64,000 bases of DNA from Carposina sasakii (lineage: Eukaryota > Arthropoda > Insecta > Lepidoptera > Carposinidae): contig CP053161.1 of assembly GCA_014607495.2 (NCBI GenBank), positions 6,519,115-6,583,114 of the forward strand. Direction: 5' to 3'. Positions 34,405 through 45,557 of this stretch are shown piece by piece (positions within the stretch are counted from its first letter, which is position 1; every line of letters begins with the position of its first letter). The notes under the pieces were generated by a model. That model worked only from the letters and a program-made list of their open reading frames with translations. It ran no database searches and was not told where the DNA came from. A program made the position numbers and the translations under genes.

Positions 34405-35150
34405 TCACGCTTCTTGAAGGAGCTCCTTAATTTTTCATTCTTTCATTTAAATTCTTTTATTTTTCGCCGCGTAAAAAGTTTAGATGAGGTCACTTTATGC
34501 GATCTCGACCAAAGGAAGCTGTTTAACAATCCTCATTATAAACTGGCTCTGGGAGAATTGCAGAGATTAAGAAACAATAAAGATTTAAACTTTGGTCATT
34601 CTAGATTTTCAGCAAAAATATAAATCGGTTTATCGGTTTCATTCCGGCATTCGTCAATTAGAAACATGAAGAGAACCAGTCAAGACAAATTCAACGAGCC
34701 TAAACTCGATGGGTTTACTAAAAGGTAGACCAGGGTTACGTCTTTTACCTTCGAGCCCTATCATCAGACCAGCTCAGAGGTTCCAGATTTCCAGCATCAG
34801 GTCCTCGTCAATTAGAAACATAAAGAGAACTAGTTAAGACAAATCCATCGAGCCCAAACTCGATGGGTTTGCTAAAAGGCAGTCCAGGGTTACGTCTCCT
34901 ATCTTCGAGCTCTAACAGCAGACCAGCTCAGTGGTTCCAGAAGACATTAGTGTTTCAAATGTCAGATCCCACATATGCTTGCAAGCAAACTGAGCGTGTA
35001 ACATTCCTATCACACCCAACAAACGACCTGATGACCTTGAAGACCTGAACCGATTTCCACCAAACATAGGTAAGAACACTCTCGACTGATATATCTTTCA
35101 AACAAAAAAAACCGCATTAAAATTGGATTATCCGTTTAGAAGCTACGATG

Positions 35151-35224
<74 letters not shown>

Positions 35225-35305
35225 GCACAAACACACACAAACACACACACACACACACACACACGTCAACTTATAACACCCCGTCGTTTTTGCGTCGGGG
35301 GTTAA
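34405..35305. repeat. Composite repeat with 154-bp tandem unit
   Basis: After a short open frame (34414-34623, ending ELQRLRNNKDLNFGHSRFSAK, no ATG, family unknown) come two tandem units of about 154 bp. Their shared motifs TCGTCAATTAGAAACAT, AACTCGATGGGTTT and CCAGGGTTACGTCT recur with that spacing (start 34652 and 34805). The block ends with GATTATCCGTTTAGAAGCTA, a CA run, then CGTCGTTTTTGCGTCGGGGG. The CGTCGGGGG end suggests a defined element terminus. Confidence 0.6.
35152..35264. repeat. (CA)n microsatellite, about 113 bp
   Basis: A nearly pure CA tract with a few AAAC and GC interruptions in its second half. Likely polymorphic in length. Confidence 0.95.
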
Positions 35306-36059
35306 AAATGTAAAAGTAGATAAACCTGTTCTGTATCGGTATCAACCCGAAACCCGAAACCTCTTGGCTGTAAGTGCACTTTAAAATAATTTATTTTCAT
35401 TTCAATGCCTCATTATATTTCAGTTGAATTAAAGCTGTAGCCTATAGGTTTTATATTTATAAATATAAGCATTCTTCAGGCTTCCCTCACGCTGAGCATA
35501 CAACTAAATACGAAGCACAGACACGTACGTCCGCGGCAGTAAAACACCGCCTTTTTAAATTAAACAAACGAATTATCAAACTACAGTTTAATACTGTTAA
35601 CAGATGCAATTACGCCACTACTAAATTATCTGTGGTTTTCATATCAAATTAAACAATCTTACTGCTATTTATTTTGTTTTAACAAAATGACTGACTGCAT
35701 TTTAGACATTTTAGACACTGTTCGTTATTTCTGCTCAGTGCTGGAAAACACGCTGAAAATAACGAACGGATCGGTTCTGTAGCTGTAAATAAGTGAAGAG
35801 ACGGTATTCGAGGTTACAACGAATGTATGGATATTGTCAATGGTTGAAAGTGGTTTGCATGTTATTGAAAAATCTAGTTTGTAGATACTCGTAAATCGGG
35901 AGAGTAAGCGTAAGCAAAAAGCGTTTATTTTACGATACGATCTACTACTGTACGATATTTAAATGCTATCTAATTAAAAATTTAGGTCCAGGTATAACTT
36001 TTGCATCACTTAAGTAATTAGCCTATCTCGAATTAATGTTTTAGAATTTGCGCAGCGGT
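35306..36059. other. Gene-free AT-rich stretch
   Basis: Nothing recognised. Confidence 0.5.
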
Positions 36060-36195
36060 AGCGGCAGAGGTAAGCTAGCAGTGATTGATCATTAACATCT
36101 GTACCCGCTATGCAAAACGAGACTGTAGGATCTCTTTTACGATACTGCAGTTCTGGCTATCCCATTTTGGGACAGCCGCATCTATACGTAGATAT
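36060..36195 (-). repeat. Family D fragment
   Basis: AAGCTAGCAGTGATTGATCA, ACATCTGTACCCGCTATGC and CTGCAGTTCTGGCTATCCCA with TTTTGGGACAGCCGC define the 5' half of a D copy. Confidence 0.7.
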
Positions 36196-38514
36196 GTAAA
36201 GGATTCTACCGTATCTCAACCGAGTGCCTTTAAGGCGAGCCATCACTGGACAAGCGAAAAACACCTTTCGCTAGAATAAATTGTCTTGGTATTTACATCT
36301 AACTATCGATCTTGAAACAAATACCCGACATACTTAAGGATATTGCCTAAGGAATGTGCTAATTTGCTAAACGATAGTGTATAATTTACTCGATCAAAAA
36401 GTATCTCAAAAAAGCTTAATGTAAAATCTGTGGCTTTCGTACTATCCATCAAATTCACGCATGCGCAATCTCTGAATTGCAACGGCCTTAAGCGAAAAGT
36501 TAGCACTTACCTATAGAACATGAGCTTAATAAATAATAAAATTTTAGTGTGCCAAACCTGGCAGAATGTAAAGTCCCGTGATTAGAATTCAATACAGACT
36601 GTAGCTGGAGCTATTTGAATAATACTCGCTAACTTCGCTCTGTTTTAAGAGTAATCAAGCGTTGTATTTCTGAAGCATTAATCATGCTGTTCACTTTCGG
36701 AGTTGTTAATTTTGTAATTTATCATTATAAGAGGTGCCTATTGTTATGATAAATAATATGATAATCTGGCGTTTATCCATATGTAGATTCTATTTTGTTT
36801 CTGCTTGCTTTAAGTCTATTTATCTTAGCAATTTTCTCTTTCATACACTCTTTTTATTTTGAGCGGATAAGAATGGTATGAAACGAATATATATTTTTAA
36901 TTTGTGTGCAATAAAGTATTAAGTACAAACGAACATACAACTTAATTTGACTAATAATTTTTTTTACTGATAATATCGTCTATTTTCCATCGAGTAAAAT
37001 TTTTGACGCATATGTGAACAGCAGAAGAGAAAAGAAGAACGAATGATAGAACGAAGAAAAGTTCTCTTCTCACTTTCATTTATATGAGCATACTCCAAAA
37101 CTCCATGCGTTTTGTTAAACATGGAAGCTAACTTTTTCTAAATATATCCCGTGGGCGTGGATCCGGGGAATAGTCATATTTTTACTTAAGTAACTACCTA
37201 CTACGATGCTCTAAAGACTGGAAAAACAAAAATTTCAATGGAGGCGTGGCAAGTATTGACAAAAAACAGATAAGGAGTAAAATTAACCATACATTTACAC
37301 ATGTCGCTAATGTAACAACGCCTAATTTAATAAATAATAAAATTAAAGTGTGCCTAGGAAGGTGTAAAAGTTAAAAAATATAAAATTATAACATATGTAT
37401 AACCTATAGTGAAAGTGCAATTGTTACTAACTAGCACAAAATTATGTAAGCTATTTATCTTAATTCTACTTATATTCATTCACAAACCAAGTAATTATTT
37501 TATTACTGACAAAGCTCTAATATCACTGTTAAAGGCAATTTTTACGTTATATTAATATCATAGTATCAAAGTTTAAACATTATTTCTCCGCTGGCTTTCG
37601 AGATCATTAATTTTGTAATTTATCAACCGGCGGGTACGACTGGTTGGATATTAATGTGATATTTTAGCTAATTGTGGGAGGGCTGTGCGATGTCGAGCTC
37701 GTGATTGTATATTTATTTGTAGATTACAATCTACTTCCTTGTCAGGTATATTTTTAACTTTGTACCGTAAAAAAATTATGTAAACTTATACCTATAATTT
37801 ATGAATTTGATTTTTTTAAACTAAGCATTCTAGCAGAACCATATTCATAATTTTCCAAAGAAAATACAAGCATGCTATAAATGTAACTCGAACTGACTTC
37901 ACAATTTTTTATTAATAAAATAAAATACTTACAAACACTTGTATCTATCTAGTCATGTAAGTATTTTTGAGAGATTGGAGAAATTCTCCAATTCGTATGA
38001 AAAATACGTATAGTATATGAATAGCCTTCATTGATGTCTTCTTGCCTCAATTGTTGGAATCCGTTTGACTCTGACTCTCTTGGATACCTCCTTCAGTTTG
38101 TTTGAATGGGTTTGGAGATACTCTCATTGTATTAGTGGGATTTGACATCGCTTTTGTTATCTCTTGACTTATTTCAGTGCTAGTTTCTTTGCTAAGCTCC
38201 TTAAGTAGACGGTAGACGTAACATTAAACTTATATCTATCTTAGGTTTCTTTAAAATGCAGCATGATCTAATTGGACATAACTGCATGATAGTTACTGCT
38301 TTACTATATTTTTTTTCAGAATTTTCTAATAGAACAATTCTATTAAAAATAATTCAGGTTAAAGATAAGTTAAGTAGTAAGTGATGTAATTAAAGGATAA
38401 CATTTTTTTTATTAGCAAAAACATAATCAATTCCGCAGAGTTTTACATAAAATACATTTTGTGTATTACCAATTTCGTCGAAAAAAAACTAACAATTTGA
38501 AAAATAAATCAAAG
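36196..38514. other. Gene-free AT-rich stretch
   Basis: No gene, RNA gene or repeat copy recognised in 2.3 kb. TTAATTTTGTAATTTATCAT near 36708 recurs at 37608 (TTAATTTTGTAATTTATCAA), a possible trace of a dispersed repeat. Confidence 0.45.
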
Positions 38515-38690
38515 TTTCTATGCATTCGCGCCAGCATCCTCACCCAAACGGTTCATAATCTCGCAAGGGGCTGTCTACCGCGAAACAGTGTATGTTTTAT
38601 TCATGGACACCTGGAAATCTTCAAGCAAACGCTACCCGAATACAGACATAGAAGAACCTTTCCGGCCATCGAATTCCGACACTAAGTATT
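38515..38690. other. GC-elevated segment without assignable gene
   Basis: Base composition rises relative to the flanks and a plus-strand frame stays open to a stop near 38685 (ending RRTFPAIEFRH), but no motif or splice signal makes it a gene. On the minus strand no frame stays open throughout. Confidence 0.25.
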
Positions 38691-39539
38691 CTTTTGTTTT
38701 GCCAAGTTTAGAAACGTGGAACGAAGTTTAGTGGGCATTTCCTTTTGCCGTAACGATAAAGGTACCTATAATAATATTTGAATAGTCGACTTTTGTGTGG
38801 TTGATATTTCAAGTCTATTTTATAAATTTATTTCTGTAGTACCAACCAACCTACATAGTTGCTAAATGCTGGCGCATGTGACACTACGAATTGGATGGAT
38901 ATACGAGTACAAGTTAATCTTATTATCCAAAGAGAGGAAAGAGGGCAGAGGTTTCCTAATTATAATTATAGGTCCTTCTTTTCACCAGTTTAGCTATTAA
39001 GGCCTGCGTAGTTAGCCTACTTAGATTGATTCACAAATATAACATGATTTATCTAGGTCATGCCCAAATGTCATTTTTAGAAACGTAAGTTTTCTTTACT
39101 TAAAAAACTTAAGTTATTTATGTATGTATGTATGTAAGTTTTCTTATGAGTTTTTTAAGGGTTTAATAATCCTCCAGCAATAACTAATGAATATCCCTAA
39201 ATAATGTTGGTAAATTCATTTGGCGTTTTTCTATTTCCCTTTACTAATGCCAGTCATTTATTGTCTGAGCCCTTTGGTATCCATTGTCAAGTCCCCCACA
39301 GCCGTGCTTGTTTTGATTTCGCTTGCTTCGCCCAATCTGCTGTCATTATGGTGTTAAATGTGCTATTTCTAATACCGGAAGATGTTTTTAAATTTCGTCT
39401 TTGAAATAAATAATGTTGCAAATTTTAACATTGTTTTGGTAAAATTCCATTTTTTGTTAGAGAATGAAACTGTCTATTGTATTTGTCTTTAAATGCTTTT
39501 AATGAATTAGTGTTTCCTTTTTTTATAACACACACATAA
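38691..39539. other. Gene-free stretch
   Basis: Short (TATG)n run at about 39119-39136. A plus-strand open frame at 39204-39404 lacks any motif. Confidence 0.45.
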
Positions 39540-39752
39540 ACACGGCTATGTTTCCAAAGCGAAGTAGTCAGAACTTTAGTATCATGGTCACATTTAGCAT
39601 GGCAGGCAGTCTAGATGTATAAGATCAGTGATAGGTTGCTAACTCATCATCATTACAGCTGTTTGAAAGCTCCTGAGTGACTTGGTTAACTCATTCGACA
39701 TGCACAGAAGGAGATGGAGCTGAAGTTTTCTAGTGAAGCCCCGCACAGGAAT
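39540..39752 (+). repeat. Family D repeat, diverged
   Basis: CACGGCTATGTTTCCAAAGC at the start and GACATGCACAGAAGGAGATG, TTTTCTAGTGAAGCCCCGCA at the end. Many substitutions in between. Confidence 0.7.
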
Positions 39753-39770
39753 TTTCGTTCTTTATTGTTG

Positions 39771-40018
39771 ACGGCCGATTGGTGTAGTTGGTAGTGGCCC
39801 TGCCTGCGACGCCATAGTTCCTGGGTTCGAATCCCGGTAGGTGCAAACATTGATGTGATGAATATCGATGTTTGTTTCCGAGTCATGGATGTTTATATAC
39901 TTATCTACGTATTTATATACCGTTGCTTAGTACCCACGACACAAGACCTTAGAGACCTTAGTGTGGGACTAGGTCAATGTGTGGTGAAGTGTGTGAATAT
40001 TTATTTATTTATTTATTC
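39771..40018 (+). mobile_element. SINE1, tRNA-derived, full length
   Basis: The head is tRNA-like, with an A-box-like TTGGTGTAGTTGGTAG and a perfect B box GGTTCGAATCC near 39827-39837. The body (TTGATGTGATGAATATCGAT to GGGACTAGGTCAATGTGTGG) is unrelated to tRNA, and it ends in a (TTTA)n tail. The minus-strand copy at 61548-61783 matches throughout. It would be transcribed by RNA polymerase III and mobilised by LINE proteins. Confidence 0.9.
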
Positions 40019-40598
40019 TAACGTATTACTAATCTGTAGGAAAATAAAAGTTTGTACCTATAGATCGCTGTATTTCTTTTGTATATTGTGCAGTTCTAAA
40101 TAGCCGAATAAATTTGATTATCTTGACTACAGTGTGACATTAATGTAGTGTGACCTAACATTACTGTAGAATTTACTCTTTATACCCAGCGGTGTAAAAT
40201 GTTGCCATTCATAGTACGTTTGTATGCAGTTCGTACAATACCGACCATAATGGGGCAGTTAACGAGTAACTGACGTTACAGTCGGGTGAATGGATCGCTT
40301 TAAGTCGACACCAAAATTCATAGTGCTATTTTTAGACGTAACTTTCTTTATGTTTGTTGGAATTACTTGACTTTTAGTAGAAAATTATGGATAACTATTA
40401 TGACTCAATTGAATAATACAATACTGAGGAAAAAGTATCCCCCAGAAGTTGTAATAAAATTGTTAGATGAAGAAAATATTGGTTTTTTCATTTTAATTAT
40501 GAAATAGAGAGTGTTTGCGAAAATGCTATTACTTAGTATACTTACTTTTGATTACTATATTACTTTAACATAACGTAAAAAGTAAGTTAACCATCAGA
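40019..40598. other. Gene-free stretch
   Basis: Nothing recognised. Confidence 0.45.
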
Positions 40599-40714
40599 GG
40601 GGTAAGCACGAACCACTCGATAGTCCGTAACGCTATCGTCCAACTGTCAAATCACTTAGATTTTGCTAGCGAGTCGCTAGCGTTACGCCGCGTAAAAAGG
40701 TTCGTGCTTACCCC
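40599..40714. mobile_element. Family B MITE, 116 bp
   Basis: GGGGTAAGCACGAACCACTC at the left and AAAAAGGTTCGTGCTTACCC with a final C at the right. The interior (TAGTCCGTAACGCTATCG) is inverted relative to the copy at 4522, so this one lies in the opposite orientation. Confidence 0.85.
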
Positions 40715-41019
40715 ACAGTAAACCTAATAAACCGCAATCGTGTATTAATTAAAATGAAACCGCAAAAACCGACTTATAGCAGTTTCAGCTAAGACTTTCC
40801 ATTCACGGAACGTGTCGGTTGTGCAGTTACAACTGACAATAGCGGTCGCATAATGGAGCGGTTATCGCCCTGACCCGACGCGACGCGACGCCCGGCAAAT
40901 AATAGCGGTGTGGTGAATACTGTGCGTTGAATGGAAAGCTTAAATACAAAAAAAAGCTGTAAATGTGTTCGGTGAAGGATTAAGCATCATTTTGTTTGCG
41001 AAATATTAAAGCTAGGAAT
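40715..41019. other. Gene-free stretch
   Basis: CCGACGCGACGCGACGCCCG near 40874 is a short CG-rich run. No gene is visible. Confidence 0.4.
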
Positions 41020-41175
41020 TACATACATACATAACCTCACGCCTATATCCCATAGGGGTAGGCAGAGACTACACATCTCCATTTTGTACGTTCCAAACAT
41101 ATCTCTTTCGCCTCATCCACATTCATTAAATTCTTCATACATGCTCGCCGGTTTCGGAGCTAGGAAGCTGTCATG
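41020..41175. repeat. Family A2 repeat, uninterrupted
   Basis: TACATACATACATAACCTCA, TATCCCATAGGGGTAGGCAG, then CATCTCCATTTTGTACGTTC and CTCTTTCGCCTCATCCAC. It serves as the empty-site reference for the nested copy at 29672. Confidence 0.7.
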
Positions 41176-41365
41176 TTAACTTTAAGAACGTTTTTGCACT
41201 TTATCCGATCCCAACTAGTGAAAATGAGCTACTAATAGATAGTACTAAAAATTCTCGTAGTATCGAGAAACAACTCACCTATTTTTTTTATAGATCCGAT
41301 ATATTTTGGTTATACTTAGTTATTATGTTAATTTTCCATCATTTTGGATATAGTACATAATGAAC

Positions 41366-41580
41366 CTGTGTTGATGCGGAGCTTGACAAAAATAAAGTAA
41401 ATCAGCTGCTTTCAGTATGAATCGACTAAGGAACTCGGGCATTCTCTCCGGCGATTTGATAGAAACTTGTCATTGATCATTACCATCTGTCCCAGCTATG
41501 CTAAATATGTGGGATCTCCTTAATGATCCTGCAGTTCCGGCTACCCCATTTCGTGAATTCAGCCATGTGTTATGTTTGTA
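41366..41580 (-). repeat. Family D repeat
   Basis: TGTTGATGCGGAGCTTGACA, AATCGACTAAGGAACTCGGG, ATTACCATCTGTCCCAGCTA and TGCAGTTCCGGCTACCCCAT follow the D order in the minus orientation. Confidence 0.75.
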
Positions 41581-42092
41581 TACAGTGCATGAATACAATA
41601 CCTATTTATACAATATAATTTTCTTTGATCGTTATTTAAGCTAACCATAGTTTTCGTAATGCAAACCAGAGGTTAGGGTTCATTTCATCAACAAACAATG
41701 AACGACGTCGATTTCCGCTACCAAAGATTTATAGCGCAGAGATAGTGCGATAATGGCCAGCAATTCGTTCGCAACAGACATCCACGGTAAGCTTTCTAAA
41801 TTGAGACGTTTGCCAATTCAGGCAAAGTTCAAATTTTGTTACAGTTACAAATATCTTCAGGTAGTTAGAGCTGGAATTTTCCTTGTGACAGGAGCTGATT
41901 AATTTACGCTGTTATTTACATGAAAGTTGAAACGTTTGCATTTCTGTAAGACGTCTTTGATATATTTTGAGGAATTAATAGAACTTAGGTACTAGGTATA
42001 GTAAGTGGGTTATTTGGGAAGATAAGGTTGTTTGTGGATTTTTTTGTATTAGCATTAATATGATATAAGTAATTTACAGTGTAGGTATATTG
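41581..42092. other. Gene-free stretch
   Basis: Nothing recognised. Confidence 0.45.
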
Positions 42093-42199
42093 TAAAATTA
42101 TTAATAAAGAAAATGGAAAAATTTCTTCACCCGAGTGGGAATCGAACCCACGACCACTGCAAACCGTGCCAGCCGCTCTAACCACTAAGCTACCGGGTC
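42093..42199 (-). mobile_element. SINE2, tRNA-derived, about 107 bp, longest copy
   Basis: Read on the minus strand: GACCCGGTAGCTTAGTGG (A-box-like), then GTGGGTTCGATTCCCAC containing a perfect B box, TCGGGTG closing the acceptor-like pair, then only about 40 bp of body, TTTTTCCATTTTCTTTATTA with ATAATTTTA. The anticodon arm does not pair properly, so it is not a functional tRNA. Copies at 53768 and 22673 share the body. Confidence 0.8.
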
Positions 42200-42425
42200 A
42201 ATTACTCGGATGACGAATTTTACCATCTCTTTTCTAAATTACATATTGGCAACGTTATTTTTCATCCCGATAGCTATACACTAGCCAAATCTCGGCAAAC
42301 AAAGCTGAATCCCTCCGCACAATGTTTAAAACTATCAACCATATCCCAACGGATTATATTAATGGAGAAGTGTTTTATAATTAGGTAATAAATTATAATT
42401 ATAATTTTTATAGGTGTAGGTATAA
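42200..42425. other. Gene-free stretch
   Basis: Nothing recognised. Confidence 0.45.
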
Positions 42426-42735
42426 TTGATGCCGTGTGGTGTCGCCAGAGTAGGATAGCACCACCGCATATCTACCCGTGGTACAGTAGACTAGAGCTTG
42501 TACCACCCCTGCCTGCCGGTGGGTATCGTACTAGGCGATTAAGGGTTTCCGGGAGGCGGATAGCAGCGTCTCTCGTACTGACAACACAGTCCAAAAATCA
42601 GACTGCGGTCACCAACCCGCCTGCCCAGCGTGGTGACTATGGGCAAAACCCCCCTATGGCACTAGCCTTGTGGCGTGCCCTGGGGGAGGCCTACGTACAG
42701 CAGTGGACTGCAATAGGCTGAAGAAGAAGAAGAAA
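42426..42735 (+). mobile_element. Family C retroelement, longest copy
   Basis: It starts near GATGCCGTGTGGTGTCGCCA, passes GCTTGTACCACCCCTGCCTG and CACCAACCCGCCTGCCCAGC, and ends GTGGACTGCAATAGGCTGAA with a (GAA)n tail. One frame runs from about 42434 to a stop at 42719-42721 and ends ALWRALGEAYVQQWTAIG. The 5' part has about 30 bp not seen in other copies. Confidence 0.8.
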
Positions 42736-42843
42736 TGGGTGTGTACCCCACTGGTTATCAGTTCATATGTGATAATTAAATTTAAATAAAGTTATAGTTG
42801 TTAATTTAACCGTTATTAGTTAGTGTTTGATGGTAAAAAAATT

Positions 42844-43095
42844 TTAATCTAAAAGAGACAGTTTTATTTTATGCTTTAAACTAGGTCTATAATAGGTGCA
42901 AGATCCTTGTACAAACCGCAGCTTCACCACCTGCTTGAAGCGGTCGTTTAAACCATTATTGTCGTATTGTCCTCGATCTAGTAAAGCCATGAAAGCTATC
43001 TCCGATCCGTCGGTGTCCACGATGAGACGGTGTCATGTGTGTCCATTGTTCTTGGTCAGGCTCACCGATGATGAATATTCTGGTACAGTGTTGAA
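42844..43095 (-). pseudogene. Decayed coding remnant with one internal stop
   Basis: One minus-strand frame runs from 43095 to TAA at 42844-42846 with a single TGA near 43036. After the stop it reads HRLIVDTDGSEIAFMALLDR followed by GQYDNNGLNDRFKQVVKLR, a hydrophilic, globular-looking sequence at higher GC than its flanks. No ATG and no splice sites are obvious and I do not recognise the family. It could be an old retrocopy, a transposon gene fragment or, less likely, an exon. Confidence 0.3.
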
Positions 43096-43107
43096 TTAGC
43101 TGGATTT

Positions 43108-43200
43108 ACAGGGTGTAATAAAACAGGTGTGTTAATCAAATTGTTACTATAGCCCACTGTAGAGAAACTATCTACAGAGACTCAAAATCACATGTTTATT
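43108..43200 (+). repeat. Family E 5' fragment
   Basis: TACAGGGTGTAATAAAACAG, GTGTTAATCAAATTG, ACTCAAAATCACATGTTTAT correspond to the first half of family E. Confidence 0.6.
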
Positions 43201-44785
43201 GTAAAGTGACTTATTCTAGAAACTATAAAATACACGAGCTCAGATAACGTAACATCATTTTTCGTTCAAATCATTAAAATTTTAAAATAACAGGTTTATA
43301 AGCTATGTTATATTTATAGTTTACACACATTAGTCAATCTATCTTAGACATAATTATTACAGTGGTCTGATATTACAGTTACGTGTTATATGAAGGTTAC
43401 TGAGATATATTAGGTAGTCTAGGACATGACATTACATGACAGCAAGTGTGAAATGTACTTAGCACCTAGATAATTATTTATTAATGTAATTAGGAAAATA
43501 ATATGATACATTAATAGGTAATATTATCTTAATAGGAAATTAGAAGTAAGTAGGTATTAGAAGTAAGAAGTTGGTGATATCAAATTTCAAAGTACTTACA
43601 TGTTTTATCAAATGTTTGAACACACTTTATACAGGATAATTCACATGTGTTCAAATGCCTTAACTAGTGTAGGTATACATGTTCATCAATTCGTCATTTT
43701 CAGCCATGAGAAGCCCACCGCTGAACATTCTCAACGGTCTAAAGGTAAAACCTACCTAGGACATAAATATTTTTTGTCAAACTAATTAAATCACGATGTT
43801 CTACGTGCCACATTCCAACATGGATTCTATTCAGTATAGCAATGAGCACTGATTACCGATTATCGCCGGTCGCATAGAGATGACAATACGGTTACCATTG
43901 ACTGCTGATTGTGGCTGACGATTATGCCAATTCGACTGCGAAGTGCTTGTGGTGTGGCTCTGTTCGTAATTTCAAACCTGTCGACCGATAAGTGAGAATT
44001 GGGACCCTCGGCAATAGAATTCAGATGATAAATGATAAGTTTGACACTATGATGATGATGATGATCTCCGACCGTATTTCTCTACGGAGATTGGCCAGGT
44101 ACGCAGGAGATATTATAGTGCACAAGTGTGTGCGCAAACACAAATGCACTCTCTATTCCCTCACTCTCATAGTCCGATGGGACGGATAGCCGACACGACC
44201 GGAGGGAGATCAGGCGCAGGACCAACGGTTTTACGTGCTTTCCGAGGTCAAAAGGGTTAGAGCCACTCGGAAAAACTAATTACATACAAATATTATTAGA
44301 AAGAGATATTACACAATTTGACTTCCACTTAGGAAAGTCACCGGTTAAGAACCTTGAATTGCGGGATTAATCAGTTAACTTAACTACTTACGTCAATTTA
44401 ATAACAGAAATATTCATAATTAATTAATCTCATTAGTGCAAAAAGTGATAGGCGCTTTCTTCTACAAAATTCAGTTTACCTCAAAAGCTCTTATAATTGT
44501 TTTAAATGTGAAACTATCTTGTATTCCAAAACGACCTAAATAAACGCAATAAAATAGATATAACACATATACGCACCACCAACCACTTCCAGTCACGCGC
44601 CTCCTATTGTAGGCGTAGAGTTCCAATGACCCGAATGTTCGCAATCGATATATCTAGCGAAACTAAAGAATCAAACACAAACGGAATAAGCTCAACTTTT
44701 GAGGACCGATTCTCGCGCCTTTTGAAATTTCTCTATACTATTACTTACGAATAACTAAAAACAAAGTGGCGGATTTATGATCATT
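43201..44785. other. Gene-free stretch
   Basis: A (GAT)n run lies at 44048-44066. At 44067-44230 CTCCGACCGTATTTCTCTAC and ATAGCCGACACGACCGGAGG resemble a decayed retrotransposon 3' region, but without a second copy here. No gene recognised. Confidence 0.4.
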
Positions 44786-44902
44786 AGGGTAAATATGAAC
44801 CCTATTTCGCGGCGTTAACGTCATCGACTCGCAAACAAAATCTATAAGATTTGACAGTTTGAAAATTACCTTACGGACTATCGAGAAATTCGTGCTTGCC
44901 CC
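44786..44902. mobile_element. Family B MITE, diverged
   Basis: AGGGTAAATATGAACC to ATTCGTGCTTGCCCC, 117 bp. The interior CATCGACTCGCAAACAAAAT matches the copy at 4522. The left terminus has several substitutions. Confidence 0.75.
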
Positions 44903-45376
44903 ACTGCTGGTACTTTTTGTAGTGCACAGCATCACCAGTACTCGAGCATCATTCATAATATTCCTTAATAATCTAGACATTTGTGAAGTCTATTGATACA
45001 ATACGCAAAACTACCGGTTGATCTGCTAGTGTTTATCCGCCATTTTGTTTTTCAGATATAGTAGATATGAAAAAAAGTCGAGGAACAAAATAATAGGGGC
45101 CTCGATACCGGAACCGATCACGATTGATGTTACCAAACTCCGGGCATTCGATATAAAATCGAGATATGTATCGTTTTCGTGCTTTGTTTATTTCGGTAGG
45201 CAGATACGTGGTTGTAAATGTCGGCTATTTGAATAGATCCACGAAGGAATAATAGAAGAGCCGGCCTAACAATAATTTTGTTCAAAGAATGCAGTAGTCA
45301 TTGCTGCCGCTCCGTTGCGAACATGACAGGCGAATAGGTAGACGCCATATTAATAATAATACGCAATTTATTTTAT
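44903..45376. other. Gene-free stretch
   Basis: Nothing recognised; short open frame at 45045-45236 has no motif. Confidence 0.4.
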
Positions 45377-45557
45377 ACTAGCCTCCGCCCGTGACTTCGT
45401 CTGCGTGGGCTATTTAAAGCCTATGTCCTTCGACATGCTCGCAACTATATGTATGCAAAATTTCATCAAGATTAATTGAGTAAATAAATTGTAGTGATAA
45501 AGCGTGAAAAGGTAACGTGCAAACAAACTTACTTTCGCATTTATAATATTAGTAGGG
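45377..45557 (-). repeat. Family J repeat
   Basis: On the minus strand it runs from CTACTAATATTATAAATGCG to CAGACGAAGTCACGGGCGG and CTAGTA, the two ends typical of this family. Confidence 0.65.

Noticed and set aside
34652..34959. CRISPR-like array
   Set aside because: Only two long 154-bp units in a eukaryotic repeat; no short direct repeats with unique spacers.
35123..35305. A Thr/His repeat protein
   Set aside because: It is the translation of the (CA)n microsatellite.
39771..39846. A tRNA gene on the plus strand
   Set aside because: The head is tRNA-like but fused to a 170-bp body repeated at 61548-61783; it is SINE1.
42118..42199. A tRNA gene on the minus strand
   Set aside because: The A and B boxes and acceptor-like pairing are present, but the anticodon arm does not form and the head continues into a body shared with two truncated copies: a SINE.
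42434..42721. A host protein gene ending ALWRALGEAYVQQWTAIG
   Set aside because: The frame lies wholly in family C and recurs in the copy at 28505; it is retroelement sequence.
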